A stretch of 64,000 nt of DNA from Pseudonocardia oroxyli (lineage in GTDB: Bacteria > Actinomycetota > Actinomycetes > Mycobacteriales > Pseudonocardiaceae): contig NZ_FNBE01000001.1 in assembly GCF_900102195.1 (NCBI RefSeq), positions 186,001 to 250,000 of the forward strand. Direction: 5' to 3'. The translations under genes were made by a program, and so were the position numbers. Shown here one piece after another: positions 22,525-31,696 of this stretch (its first letter is position 1; each line of letters opens with the position of its first letter). The notes beneath the pieces are model-generated. The model was not told the origin of the DNA and made no database searches. It saw only the letters and a list, made by a program, of their open reading frames with translations.

Positions 22525-23499
22525 ATGGTGCGGGCGGTCCGTTTCCACGAGCCGGGCGGGCCGGAGGTCCTGCGGATCGAGGACGTGCCCGTCCGTGAAC
22601 CCGGCCCCGGTGAGGTCCGGATCCGCGTCGACGCGATCGGGCTCAACCGCGCCGAGGTCAACTTCCGCCGCGGCACGTACCTGGAGGTCCCGCGGCTGCC
22701 CGCCGGGCTCGGCACGGAGGCCGCCGGTGAGATCCTCGCCGTCGGCGCCGGGGTGGACTGGGCGCCCGGGACCGCGGTCAGCGTGATCCCGGCCTTCTCC
22801 CAGAACGACTACCCGGTCTACGCCGAGGAGGCCGTGGTGCCGGCGTCCGCGCTGGTCCGGCGCCCGGACGGGATGGACGCGGTGACCGGCGCCGCCGTCT
22901 GGATGCCCTACGTCACGGCCTACGGGATGGTCGCCGAGATCGTCCGGGTGCGGCCCGGGGACCGGGTGATCGTCACAGCGGCGGCCAACAGCATCGGCGT
23001 CGCGGCGCTGCAGGTCCTGCGGTCCCTGGGCGCCGTCCCGCTGGCCACGGTCCCCGCCCCCGGCCACGAGGCGGCCCTGCGCGCGGCCGGGGCGGCGGAG
23101 GTCCTGGTCACCGGCCCCTACGACGGCCCCGTCACGGCCGACCTGGGCCGGGCCGACCTGGTCCTCGACGCGGTCGGCGGCCCCCAGGTGGAGCAGCTGG
23201 TGCGGGCCTGCGCGCCCGGCGGCAGCGTGATCGTCCACGGCGGCCTGTCCGGGCTGCCCACCCCGCTGCCCGGCGGCGGGTACGCGGCGGTGTGGCTGCG
23301 CCGCTACCGGGTCTTCGAGATCACCGGCGACCCGGCGGCGCTGCGCCGCGCGATCGCCTTCGTGACCGCGGGCCTGCGCACGGGGGCGCTCCAGCCCGTG
23401 ATCGACCGCGTCTTCGGCTTCGACGAGGTCCGCGCCGCCCACGAGTACCTCGACTCGCCGACCCGGGCCCCCGGCAAACCCGTCCTGCTCACCCGCTGA
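22525..23499 (+). CDS. Zinc-independent quinone oxidoreductase / MDR alcohol dehydrogenase
   Basis: A 324-residue medium-chain dehydrogenase/reductase. The GroES-like N-terminus (FHEPGGPEVLRIEDVPVREPGPGEVRI) is followed by an NAD(P)H fold (RVIVTAAANSIGVAALQVLRSLG). The usual catalytic zinc ligands are not in place and the LNRAEVNFRRGTY segment matches quinone reductase-like members. It probably reduces quinones or enones with NADPH. The ending EYLDSPTRAPGKPVLL is typical. Coupled to the preceding membrane protein gene. A dispersed repeat begins four bases after the stop. Confidence 0.88.
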   Translation: MVRAVRFHEPGGPEVLRIEDVPVREPGPGEVRIRVDAIGLNRAEVNFRRGTYLEVPRLPAGLGTEAAGEILAVGAGVDWAPGTAVSVIPAFSQNDYPVYAEEAVVPASALVRRPDGMDAVTGAAVWMPYVTAYGMVAEIVRVRPGDRVIVTAAANSIGVAALQVLRSLGAVPLATVPAPGHEAALRAAGAAEVLVTGPYDGPVTADLGRADLVLDAVGGPQVEQLVRACAPGGSVIVHGGLSGLPTPLPGGGYAAVWLRRYRVFEITGDPAALRRAIAFVTAGLRTGALQPVIDRVFGFDEVRAAHEYLDSPTRAPGKPVLLTR

Positions 23500-23502
23500 C
23501 CC

Positions 23503-23559
23503 CGTGAGCGACTCCGCTCACCCACCCCGCCGCCTCCGTCGGCTGCCGACCCCCGGCCG
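23503..23559. repeat. Dispersed palindromic repeat, copy C (partial)
   Basis: Begins with CGTGAGCGACTCCGCTCACC, continues with a GC-rich core ending TGCCGACCCCCGGCCG, and lies between convergent genes. The core matches the interior of the element at 26475-26558 read on the opposite strand with a few substitutions. The right-hand end is degenerate. Confidence 0.65.
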
Positions 23560-23571
23560 GCGCTGACGGGG

Positions 23572-24528
23572 TCAGGACCAGGCGCGGGCGGAGCGGGCGG
23601 TCCAGTACTGCTCGGGGGGCTCGGCGAGGTCGAGCAGCTCGTCGGACACCTCGTCGGGGATCTTGACCTCGACGGCGGCGACGTTGCTCGCCACCTGCGC
23701 CGGGTCGACCGCGCCGGAGAGCACCGTGTGCGCCCACGGCTCCTCCAGCACGGCCGCGATGGCGAGCCGGTCCACCGACACGCCCATCCCGGCGGCCAGC
23801 GCGGCCACCCGCTCGTCCCCGGCGGTCACCGCACCCCCGGGGGCCAGCCGCCCGTTCGCCACCGGTTCCTTGACGATCACCCGGGCGCCCGCGTCCGCGG
23901 CCTCGGCCAGCGCGGGCCCGGCCGAGGGCTCGAGGACGTTCCAGGTCGTCTCGAACGAGGTGAACAGCGGCTCCCCGTCCACCGCGACCTCCAGGGCCCG
24001 GCGGATCGCCGTCGCCTGCCGCGGCCCGGAGGTCGAGATCCCGACCCGGATCCCGTGCTCGCGCAGGTCGGCCAGCGCCCGGTGCAGCTCGGCGTCGTCG
24101 AGGGCGCCGGTGTCCAGGGTGGCGGAGTGCACGTGGTAGATCGCCAGCCGGTCCCCGAGCAGCGCCAGGGACTCGGCGGACTGGGCGGCGAACGCCTCCG
24201 CCGAGTGGTCCTTGACCTCGTGGACGGCGGCATGCGGGTCCCAGTCGCCCACGTACCGGTAGCCCCACTTCGACCCGACCTCGACGTCCGTGTGCTCGGG
24301 ACGGGCGGCCAACCAGCCGGCCAGGAACTCCTCGGCCCGGCCGTAGGAGCGGGCGACGTCCACGTAGCGCACCCCGGCGGCGTAGGCGGCGTCGAGCACC
24401 GCCCAGCTGCGGTGGCGCAGGGCGTCGACCGAGCGGTCCGCCGCGAGGTCCCGGTCCCGCCCGGCGTTGATGTAGGCGGGTCGGCCGACGGCAGCCAGCC
24501 CGATGCCGATGCGGCGCACGGAGGTCAC
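23572..24528 (-). CDS. Aldo/keto reductase
   Basis: A 318-residue TIM-barrel oxidoreductase of the AKR superfamily, NADPH-dependent and cytosolic. Features include GVRYVDVARSYGRAEEFLAGWL (catalytic Asp and Tyr), the Lys in EVGSKWGYRY, YHVHSATLD in place of the catalytic His region, and the cofactor-side IVKEPVANGRL and TVLSGAVDPAQV segments. Substrate unknown. The GTG at 24528 is supported by a leaderless promoter (TAGCCT at 24541-24536 on the minus strand, seven bases upstream). It is divergent from the flavin monooxygenase gene by 115 bp. Confidence 0.9.
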   Translation of the reverse strand: MTSVRRIGIGLAAVGRPAYINAGRDRDLAADRSVDALRHRSWAVLDAAYAAGVRYVDVARSYGRAEEFLAGWLAARPEHTDVEVGSKWGYRYVGDWDPHAAVHEVKDHSAEAFAAQSAESLALLGDRLAIYHVHSATLDTGALDDAELHRALADLREHGIRVGISTSGPRQATAIRRALEVAVDGEPLFTSFETTWNVLEPSAGPALAEAADAGARVIVKEPVANGRLAPGGAVTAGDERVAALAAGMGVSVDRLAIAAVLEEPWAHTVLSGAVDPAQVASNVAAVEVKIPDEVSDELLDLAEPPEQYWTARSARAWS

Positions 24529-24605
24529 GCGCCCGAGGCTAGTCCCAGGCTCGCCCTGCAACACCGCTGCAACCCTTGCGAGCCCGCTGGACGTCGGGTC
24601 GACTG

Positions 24606-24621
24606 TGTGGCAGGCACCACA
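24606..24621 (+). promoter_or_regulatory. Operator-like inverted repeat before the monooxygenase gene
   Basis: TGTGG-CAGGCA-CCACA is a perfect 5-bp-arm palindrome 22 bp upstream of the monooxygenase ATG. It is placed as a repressor site would be, between promoter and ribosome site. The regulator is unknown. Confidence 0.4.
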
Positions 24622-24643
24622 TCGGGACAGGGAGGTCCTCCGC

Positions 24644-26461
24644 ATGACCCAGACCCTCGAGGCCACCACCGCGCAGCAGCGGGTCGACGCCTGGCTCGCG
24701 GACTTCGAGGCCGCGCTCGCCGCCCGGGACGCCGAGCGCGCCGCCGGGCTCTTCGCGACGACGTCGTTCTGGCGGGACCTGGTCGCCTTCACCTGGAACA
24801 TCAAGACGGTCGAGAACCGGGACGGCGTCGCGGACCTGCTGCGCGCCACCATGGACACCACGGACGCCCGCGGCTTCCACACCACCGAGGAGCCCACCGA
24901 GGCGGGCGGGATCGTCGACGCCTGGATCGGCTTCGAGACGGCGGTGGGGCGCGGCCGCGGCCACCTCCGGCTCGCGGACGAGGGCGCGTGGACCCTGCTC
25001 ACCACCCTCTACGAGCTCAAGGGCCACGAGGAACCGCAGGGTGAGAACCGGCCGATGGGCGCCGAGCACGGCGCGAACCGCGGCCGGGTGACCTGGGCCG
25101 AGGCCCGCCAGGCCGAGGCCGAGGAGCTGGGTCGGACCCGTCAGCCCTACGTCCTGGTGGTGGGCGGCGGGCAGGGCGGGATCGCGTTGGGCGCCCGGCT
25201 GCGCCAGCTCGGGGTGTCCCACGTCGTCGTGGACCGGTACGCCCGGCCCGGCGACCAGTGGCGCAGCCGCTACAAGTCGCTCTGCCTGCACGACCCGGTC
25301 TGGTACGACCACCTGCCCTACATCGACTTCCCGAAGAACTGGCCGGTGTTCGCGCCGAAGGACAAGATCGCGGACTGGCTCGAGATGTACACGAAGGTCA
25401 TGGAGATCAACTACTGGTCCTCCACGACCTGCCGCAGCGCCTCCTTCGACGAGTCCACCAAGGAGTGGACGGTCGTGCTGGACCGGGACCTCGGAGACCA
25501 CACCGAGGAGATCACCCTCCACCCGACGCAGCTCGTACTGGCCACGGGCATGTCCGGGAAGCCGAACGTCCCGGAGCTGCCCGGCCAGGACGTGTTCCGG
25601 GGCGAGCAGCACCACAGCTCGAAGCACCCCGGCCCGGACGCCTACAGGGACAAGAAGGTCGTGGTCGTCGGGTCCAACAACTCGGCGTTCGACATCTGCG
25701 GGGCGCTGTGGGAGGTGGGCGCGGACGTCACGATGGTGCAGCGGTCCAGCACCCACATCGTCAAGTCGGACTCGCTGATGGACCTCGGCCTGGGCGACCT
25801 CTACTCCGAGCGCGCCGTCGCCGCGGGGATGACCACGCAGAAGGCCGACATGACCTTCGCGTCCCTGCCGTACCGGATCATGCACACGTTCCAGCAGCCG
25901 GTGTACGCCGCGATCAGGGAGCGGGACCGGGACTTCTACGACCGGTTGGAGGCGAGCGGCTTCCGCCACGACTGGGGCGACGACGACTCCGGCCTGTTCA
26001 TGAAGTACCTGCGCCGCGGCTCGGGCTACTACATCGACGTCGGCGCGGCGGACCTGATCGCCGACGGCGAGGTGACGCTCGTGCAGGGCCAGGTGGTGCG
26101 GCTGACCGAGCACACCGTCGTCCTGGAGGACGGGACGGAGCTGGAGGCGGACCTCGTCGTCTACGCGACGGGCTACGGCTCGATGAACGGCTGGGCCGCG
26201 GACCTGATCAGCCAGGAGGTCGCGGACAAGGTCGGGAAGGTGTGGGGCCTGGGCTCGGACACCACGAAGGACCCCGGCCCGTGGGAGGGCGAGCAGCGCA
26301 ACATGTGGAAGCCCACCCAGCAGGAGGGGCTGTGGTTCCACGGCGGCAACCTGCATCAGAGCCGCCACTACTCCCTCTACCTCGCCCTGCAGCTCAAGGC
26401 CCGGCAGGAGGGCGTCCCGACCCCCGTCTACGCCCTGCAGGAGACCCACCACACCCGCTGA
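24644..26461 (+). CDS. Flavin-containing monooxygenase with N-terminal NTF2-like domain
   Basis: A 605-residue fusion. Residues 1-140 form a SnoaL/NTF2-like domain (WLADFEAALAARDAERAAGLFATTSFWRDLVAFTWNIKT). Residues 160-600 form an FMO/YUCCA-like monooxygenase with FAD-binding VVGGGQGG (near 174), the NADPH fold VVVVGSNNSAFDICG (near 345) and the conserved VVYATGYGSMNGW. It oxygenates a small nucleophilic or carbonyl substrate, which cannot be named from sequence. This fusion is common in actinobacteria and fungi. GGGAGG lies upstream of the ATG. Confidence 0.9.
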   Translation: MTQTLEATTAQQRVDAWLADFEAALAARDAERAAGLFATTSFWRDLVAFTWNIKTVENRDGVADLLRATMDTTDARGFHTTEEPTEAGGIVDAWIGFETAVGRGRGHLRLADEGAWTLLTTLYELKGHEEPQGENRPMGAEHGANRGRVTWAEARQAEAEELGRTRQPYVLVVGGGQGGIALGARLRQLGVSHVVVDRYARPGDQWRSRYKSLCLHDPVWYDHLPYIDFPKNWPVFAPKDKIADWLEMYTKVMEINYWSSTTCRSASFDESTKEWTVVLDRDLGDHTEEITLHPTQLVLATGMSGKPNVPELPGQDVFRGEQHHSSKHPGPDAYRDKKVVVVGSNNSAFDICGALWEVGADVTMVQRSSTHIVKSDSLMDLGLGDLYSERAVAAGMTTQKADMTFASLPYRIMHTFQQPVYAAIRERDRDFYDRLEASGFRHDWGDDDSGLFMKYLRRGSGYYIDVGAADLIADGEVTLVQGQVVRLTEHTVVLEDGTELEADLVVYATGYGSMNGWAADLISQEVADKVGKVWGLGSDTTKDPGPWEGEQRNMWKPTQQEGLWFHGGNLHQSRHYSLYLALQLKARQEGVPTPVYALQETHHTR

Positions 26462-26474
26462 CCCCCACCGACCC

Positions 26475-26558
26475 CGTGAGTGGCGGCCGGGGGACGGCAG
26501 CCGCCGAAGGCGGCGGGGTGGGTGAGCGGAGTCGCCAGGGCGACCATCGCCACTCACG
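26475..26558. repeat. Dispersed palindromic repeat, copy B (84 bp, composite)
   Basis: The outer ends CGTGAGTGGC and GCCACTCACG match the ends of the 42-bp copies at 18332 and 45331. One side carries the same GCGACCATCGCC arm. The interior holds an extra GC-rich hairpin (CAGCCGCCGAAGGCGGCGGG) that is shared with copies at 23503 and 39235. It looks like the short palindrome with an inserted or alternative core. Confidence 0.75.
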
Positions 26559-26619
26559 AGGTGTCTCAGGATGGGCCATCCGGCCGTTCCCGAGGCCCTC
26601 GCGTGCTGTGATCGGGCGC

Positions 26620-27006
26620 ATGCGAGCAGCAGAGTGGCTGATCGAGGCGGAGCGCGTCCTGGACGACGTGCTCGAGAGCCTGTCCCGGGAGGACCGGCGC
26701 AAGTCGGTGCCCGCCGTCGGAGACGTCCCCGCCGGGACGATCGACGTCCTGCTCAAGGCCCACGCCGAACGGGAACCCGACGGGACCTGGGCGGACGTGG
26801 CGCGCACCGCGCTGGTCGCCCACGAGGTCTCGATCCACCGCGGCTCGGTCAACCCGCTCACCGAGGACCTGGCCCGCGCCCTGTGCGACCACGCCGCACA
26901 GTGGCGCGAGCCCGGCCCGGAGCCGGAGCTGCCCGCCGACGTCAGCTGGCGGGACCGCTTCGTGCTGCTCGCGGGCCACGACCCCCACCCGCTGTGGGAC
27001 CGCTGA
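26620..27006 (+). CDS. Hypothetical protein, RyR/helical type
   Basis: A 128-residue acidic, helical protein. No membrane segment or catalytic motif is seen. Notable parts are VLDDVLESLSREDRRKSVPAVGDVPAGTIDVLLKAHA and ARTALVAHEVSIHRGSVNPLTEDLARAL. I cannot place it in a family with confidence. It lies between a repeat element and the convergent zwf gene, whose stop codon is adjacent. A weak -10-like TGTGAT sits seven bases before the ATG. Confidence 0.6.
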   Translation: MRAAEWLIEAERVLDDVLESLSREDRRKSVPAVGDVPAGTIDVLLKAHAEREPDGTWADVARTALVAHEVSIHRGSVNPLTEDLARALCDHAAQWREPGPEPELPADVSWRDRFVLLAGHDPHPLWDR

Positions 27007-28503
27007 TCAGCGCTTCTCCCGCCAGGCCCGCTCGAACGGCAGCCGCCAGGCGTTGGGCGCGATCAGCTGGTGGATCGCGTTGGGGCCCCACGAGCCCGGC
27101 GGGTAGTTCCGGACCGGCGGCGGGTCCAGGAGCAGCGGCGCGGACCGCTCCCACAGCGACTCGATGCCCTCCGCGGTGGTGAACAGGGTGTGGTCGCCGC
27201 GCATGGCGTCGAGGATGAGCCGCTCGTAGGCCTCCAGGACGTCCGAGGCGGACTCGGTCTCCTGGGTGGAGAACTGCATCGACAGCTTCTCCAGCCGGAA
27301 GCCGGGCCCGGGCCGCTTGCCGTAGAACGACAGCGAGACCTTCGACGAGTCCGCGAGGTCGAACGTCAGGTGGTCCGGTCCCCCGGTGCCGACGCCGGAC
27401 CCGGCCGGGAACATCGTCCGCGGCGCCTCCTTGAAGGCGATCGAGATGATGCGCTGCCCCTCGGCCATCCGCTTGCCGGTGCGCAGGTAGAACGGTGTGC
27501 CCGCCCACCGCCAGTTGTCCAGCCCGACCTTCAGGGCGATGAACGTCTCGGTGTCGGAGTCCCGCGCCACCCCCTCCTCGCCGCGGTAGCCGGTGTACTG
27601 CCCGCGCACGACGTCCGTCGGGTGCACCGGCAGCATCGAGCGGAAGACCTTGTTCTTCTCCTCAGAGATCGCCCGCGGCTCCAGCGCCGTGGGCGGCTCC
27701 ATCGCCACGAACGCCATGACCTGCATCAGGTGCGTGACGACCATGTCCTTGAACGCGCCGGTCGACTCGTAGAAGTTGGCGCGCTGGTCCAGCCCCAGGG
27801 TCTCGGGGATGTCGATCTGGACGTGGTCGATGAAGTTGCGGTTCCAGATGGGCTCGAACAGCCCGTTGGCGAAGCGGAACGCGAGGATGTTCTGCGCCGC
27901 CTCCTTGCCCAGGAAGTGGTCGATCCGGAAGATCTGCGACTCGTCGAACACGGTGTGGACGTAGTCGTTGAGCTCGATGGAGCTCGGGAAGTCGTGCCCG
28001 AACGGCTTCTCCATGATCACGCGCGAGTCGGCGACGAGGTCGGCGTCTCGCAGCATCGAGATCACGGCCTTGGCGGCCTTGGGCGGGACGGAGAGGTAGT
28101 GCAGCCGCTTGACGCCGTCCCCGAGCAGCGTCTCGGCCTCCTTCACCGCGGCGGTGAGCGCCTCGGGCCCCGCGCCCTGCGGGACGTAGGTCAGCCGCTC
28201 GGAGAAGTCCCCCCAGTCCTCCTCGGCCAGGCGGTGGGTGCCGAAGTTCTGCACGGCGTTCTTGGCGATCTGGCGGAACTCGTCCGTGCCGAGGTCCTCC
28301 ATCGCCGTCCCGACGATCCGGATCGACGGCGCGAGCTCGGACTCGGACAGGTAGGCCAGACCGGGCAGCAGCTTGCGCTTGGCCAGGTCGCCGGTGGCCC
28401 CGAACAGCACGATGACGTGCGGGGCGAGGGGCTCGAGATCGCGGCGGAAGGGCCGCGAGCCGGGTCCGGGGTAGGCGATGTTCTCGGGGTTTCTCTCGGC
28501 CAC
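27007..28503 (-). CDS. zwf: Glucose-6-phosphate 1-dehydrogenase (copy 1)
   Basis: Oxidises glucose 6-phosphate with NADP, the first step of the oxidative pentose phosphate pathway. Full length at 498 residues. The Rossmann motif is VLFGATGDLAKRKLLPGL, the catalytic signature RIDHFLGKE, and EKPFGHD precedes it. The C-terminus is typical of the actinobacterial enzyme encoded with tal/opcA, but here it stands alone, without tkt, tal or opcA. The GTG start has GAGGAG eight bases upstream. A second, shorter zwf lies at 47370. Confidence 0.97.
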   Translation of the reverse strand: MAERNPENIAYPGPGSRPFRRDLEPLAPHVIVLFGATGDLAKRKLLPGLAYLSESELAPSIRIVGTAMEDLGTDEFRQIAKNAVQNFGTHRLAEEDWGDFSERLTYVPQGAGPEALTAAVKEAETLLGDGVKRLHYLSVPPKAAKAVISMLRDADLVADSRVIMEKPFGHDFPSSIELNDYVHTVFDESQIFRIDHFLGKEAAQNILAFRFANGLFEPIWNRNFIDHVQIDIPETLGLDQRANFYESTGAFKDMVVTHLMQVMAFVAMEPPTALEPRAISEEKNKVFRSMLPVHPTDVVRGQYTGYRGEEGVARDSDTETFIALKVGLDNWRWAGTPFYLRTGKRMAEGQRIISIAFKEAPRTMFPAGSGVGTGGPDHLTFDLADSSKVSLSFYGKRPGPGFRLEKLSMQFSTQETESASDVLEAYERLILDAMRGDHTLFTTAEGIESLWERSAPLLLDPPPVRNYPPGSWGPNAIHQLIAPNAWRLPFERAWREKR

Positions 28504-28607
28504 GGCTGAAGGCTCCTCGTCAGGACTGACCGCGCACGCTCGACGGGAGGTGACCCTAGCGCCTCCCGACGGGCCCGGCCCCTCCTCCGGGCCCGTTCGG
28601 GAGGTGA

Positions 28608-28952
28608 TCAGGACCGCAGTGCGGACCCGCGCAGGGCCGAGAGGACCAGCCCCGCTCCGACGAGTGTCAGCACCACGATCGCGGCGGCGACGACGACGGC
28701 CGGGGTCGGGACGTCCGGCACGAGGAAGGCGGGGACCGCGGTCGCCGCCGAGACGACCCGCAGCACCAGGAGCCCGACCACCGTCGCGGGCCGCGGCGTG
28801 CGCCAGGCGAGCACGACCAGGACCAGGGAGGCGAGCCCCAGCACGGTGCCGACGGCGGCGATCCAGAGCGGCGGGTGCTCGCCGTCGGTCAGCAGCAGAC
28901 CGAGCGCGTCCACCACGGACAGCAGGCCCAGGAGCACCAGCCCCGCCTTCAT
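28608..28952 (-). CDS. Small four-helix membrane protein
   Basis: A 114-residue protein of four hydrophobic helices with short loops and a basic tail. No family is recognised. Its ATG overlaps the stop of the upstream membrane protein gene by four bases, so the two are translationally coupled and probably work together. Confidence 0.72.
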   Translation of the reverse strand: MKAGLVLLGLLSVVDALGLLLTDGEHPPLWIAAVGTVLGLASLVLVVLAWRTPRPATVVGLLVLRVVSAATAVPAFLVPDVPTPAVVVAAAIVVLTLVGAGLVLSALRGSALRS

Positions 28953-29584
28953 CGCCGCACCCCCGCGGCCACGGCGAACCCGGCGGCGGTCAGGGCCCAG
29001 GCGCAGGCGTCGAGCAGGTGGTTCGGGACCACGACCGCGAAGACGAGATGCAGCGGCTGGGACGCGATCAGGGCCACCGCGGCCCAGCGCGGCACCGCCC
29101 GCCACAAGGCCACGCCGAGCAGCACGGTACCGACGATGTGGCCGATCACGAAGGCGCCGGCGGCGACGGACTGGGTCGGGTGGGCCCCGATCCCCTCCGC
29201 GGCGGCCGCCACCTCCGTCGGGGGCAGGCCCGCGGCGGCGAGCTGGTCGGGCGCCGCGAGCCAGAACAGGCTGGCGTACCCCACCCACGTCAGCCCGGCC
29301 GCGATCCCGCCGAGCACCCGGTGCGCCCGCACCGCGGCCCGCCCGACGATCACGACTCCCAGAGGCAACGTCAGCAGCGCCAGATACGACAACCACAGCA
29401 CGGCCGACTGCGCGCCGGGGTGCGCGGCGGCCGACGTCGCCGCGGTGAGGGGGTCGTCGTTCGTGGAGTACGGCAGCACGCCGCGGAGCACGGCGACGGC
29501 GGTCGGGCCCGCCGCGGCGAGCACGACGACCGGTACGAGCGACCGGCGGCGGACCGCGGTCGGGGGTGCGAGTGTCGAGGTCAT
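28949..29584 (-). CDS. Predicted six-helix membrane protein
   Basis: A 211-residue membrane protein with about six helices. A His/Pro-containing loop (ATSAAAHPGAQSAVLWLSYLALL) and GAHPTQSVAAGAFVIGHIVGTVLLG are the most distinctive parts and resemble DUF4386-type small integral proteins. Function is unknown. First gene of a two-gene operon with the protein below. It is divergent from the sensor kinase gene by 132 bp, so the two-component system may control it. Confidence 0.7.
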   Translation of the reverse strand: MTSTLAPPTAVRRRSLVPVVVLAAAGPTAVAVLRGVLPYSTNDDPLTAATSAAAHPGAQSAVLWLSYLALLTLPLGVVIVGRAAVRAHRVLGGIAAGLTWVGYASLFWLAAPDQLAAAGLPPTEVAAAAEGIGAHPTQSVAAGAFVIGHIVGTVLLGVALWRAVPRWAAVALIASQPLHLVFAVVVPNHLLDACAWALTAAGFAVAAGVRR

Positions 29585-29716
29585 GGGGAGCAGCGTGCGG
29601 GCCACGCACTCCCGCGGAGCAGGGCCGGCCTCCCCGGGTGACCCGGGAACCCGCCCGGCCGGACCCGGGAGTCCGCCCGGGCCGGCCGCGTCCCCCGCAC
29701 CCCAGACTCGACGACC

Positions 29717-31696
29717 ATGACCCCCCGCGCCGCGTTCGTCCTCTTCTCGGTCGTGCTCGCCGAGGTCTCGGCCGCGCTCGCGCTCGCCCCCGCCGCGGGG
29801 CTGACCCTCGCGGACCTGGTCGACGCGTTCGTGGTCACCAACCTGGTGATCGGGCTGTCCTGCGGGGTCGCCGGGTTCCTGATCGCCTGGCAACGGCCCG
29901 CCAACCCGGTCGGCAGGCTGCTGCTCGGGGCGGCGGTGTGCCAGTCGACGTCGGGCGTCGGGGTGCCGTTGAGTGTGGCCGGCGCAGCGGCGGGCTGGCC
30001 CGAACCCGTGCTGCGGACGACCGCCACGCTCGTCGCGTACGCCTGGCCGTTCTCGATCGCGGTGTTCCTGCCGCTGGCCCTGCTGGCCTTCCCGGACGGG
30101 CTGCTGCCGGGCCGCATCTGGCGGGCACCGGTGGTCCTCGCCCTGGTCAACGCGCCGCTGTTCGCGCTGGACTCCGGCGCCGAGCCGGGCGGGACGCCGA
30201 TCGACCCCTGGCTGGTGCTGCCCGGGTACGCGGCGCTGGCTCCGCTGTGGACCCTCGCCGAGATCGCGAACCTCGTGGTGTTCGTGTCCGCGGTGGTGGG
30301 GCTCGTGATCCGCTACCGCCGCGGTGACGAGCAGCGCAGGCGGCAGCTGCTGTGGCTGGTCTGGGCGTTGGTCGGCGTCGTGGTGATGATGGTGCCCTGG
30401 GGGCTGTTCGGCCTCGGCCCCGTCCTGCAGCTGCTCGCGATCGCGCTCGTCCCGACCGCCATCGCCATCGCCGTGCTCCGCCACCAGCTGCTCGACATCC
30501 GGCTCGTGCTGTCCCGCACCGTGGTCTACGTGCTGCTCAGCGCGGCGGTCGTCGGGATCCTCGCCGGACTGGTCGCCGCCGCGGGAGGCGCCGTCGGCGG
30601 CGCGGACCGGGAGACGTCCGTGCTGGTCACGGTGCTCGTGGCCGTCGCGTTCGAGCCGGTGCGGCGCCGGTTGCAACGGCGGGTGGACCGGGCGCTGTAC
30701 GGCGATCGCGACGACCCCGTCCGGGCGCTGGGCCACATGGGCGGGGCGCTGCGCTCCGCGGACGATCTCGCCGGGGTGTGCGCGGCGGTCTGCGCGGCCC
30801 TGCGGCTCCCCGCGGCGGCGGTCGTCCGCGGCGGGGTCGAGCTCGCCGGGTCCGGCACGTGGCCGGACGGCACGGGCGAGTCGGTCGCGCTCGTCTCCCG
30901 CGGCGAGGCCGTCGGCGAGCTGCGGGTGGGCGTGCGGCGCGGGGAGGGCGGGCTGTCCCGGGCCGACCGCGCCGCCCTGGAGGTCCTGGCCGCCCCGATC
31001 GCCGTCGCCGTGCACGCCACCGCGCTGTCCGAGGCGGTCCAGCGGTCCCGCACGGAGATCGTCGCCGCCCGCGAGGAGGAGCGCAGGCGCCTGCGCCACG
31101 ACCTGCACGACGGGCTCGGCCCAGCCCTCACCGGCATCTCGTTCCAGGCCGACGCCGCGGGCAACCTCGTCGCCGCCGACCCGGCGGCCGCGTCCCGGGT
31201 GCTCGCCGCGCTGCGGGCCGCCGCCACGGACGCGATCGCGGACGTCCGTCGGATCGTCTACGGCCTCCGCCCGCCCGCGCTCGACGAGCTCGGCCTGGTC
31301 GAGGCGCTGCGCAGGCACGCGGCCCAGCTGCCCGCGGTCACGGTCGTCGCGCCGGAGCTCCCGCCCCTGCCCGCGGCCGTCGAGTCGATCGCGTACCGGA
31401 TCGCGGTGGAGGCCCTGACCAACGCGGTGCGCCACGGCGCGGGCCCGGTCGAGGTGCGCCTCGACCTCACCGACCATCTGCAGCTCACCGTCTCCGATGC
31501 CGGCCCGCCCGGTCCCGTCTGGCGCCCCGGCGTGGGCCTGACCTCGATGCGGGAGCGGGCTGCGGAGCTGGGCGGCACGCTCGACGCGGGCCCGACGCCG
31601 ACGGGTGGCCGGGTGGTCGCCCACCTCCCCCGCGCGGTGGGGCCGGTCGACCTCGACACCGAAGAGCGGATCGACAGGTCGGAGATGATCCGGTGA
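29717..31696 (+). CDS. NarL-type membrane sensor histidine kinase
   Basis: A 659-residue kinase. The N-terminal half has about seven membrane helices (to roughly residue 300), then a GAF-like segment (340-430). The HisKA_3 dimerisation helix REEERRRLRHDLHDGLGPALTGI carries the phospho-acceptor His461. The HATPase domain includes AVEALTNAVRHG and GVGLTSMRERAAELGG. It autophosphorylates and passes phosphate to the coupled regulator. The signal is unknown. The stop overlaps the regulator's GTG start. Confidence 0.92.
   Translation: MTPRAAFVLFSVVLAEVSAALALAPAAGLTLADLVDAFVVTNLVIGLSCGVAGFLIAWQRPANPVGRLLLGAAVCQSTSGVGVPLSVAGAAAGWPEPVLRTTATLVAYAWPFSIAVFLPLALLAFPDGLLPGRIWRAPVVLALVNAPLFALDSGAEPGGTPIDPWLVLPGYAALAPLWTLAEIANLVVFVSAVVGLVIRYRRGDEQRRRQLLWLVWALVGVVVMMVPWGLFGLGPVLQLLAIALVPTAIAIAVLRHQLLDIRLVLSRTVVYVLLSAAVVGILAGLVAAAGGAVGGADRETSVLVTVLVAVAFEPVRRRLQRRVDRALYGDRDDPVRALGHMGGALRSADDLAGVCAAVCAALRLPAAAVVRGGVELAGSGTWPDGTGESVALVSRGEAVGELRVGVRRGEGGLSRADRAALEVLAAPIAVAVHATALSEAVQRSRTEIVAAREEERRRLRHDLHDGLGPALTGISFQADAAGNLVAADPAAASRVLAALRAAATDAIADVRRIVYGLRPPALDELGLVEALRRHAAQLPAVTVVAPELPPLPAAVESIAYRIAVEALTNAVRHGAGPVEVRLDLTDHLQLTVSDAGPPGPVWRPGVGLTSMRERAAELGGTLDAGPTPTGGRVVAHLPRAVGPVDLDTEERIDRSEMIR

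Noticed and set aside
28949-31624. A long minus-strand frame extending the six-helix membrane protein to 891 residues
   Set aside because: The N-terminal 680 residues are antisense to the sensor kinase and low-complexity. Only the part from 29584 down has membrane-protein features.
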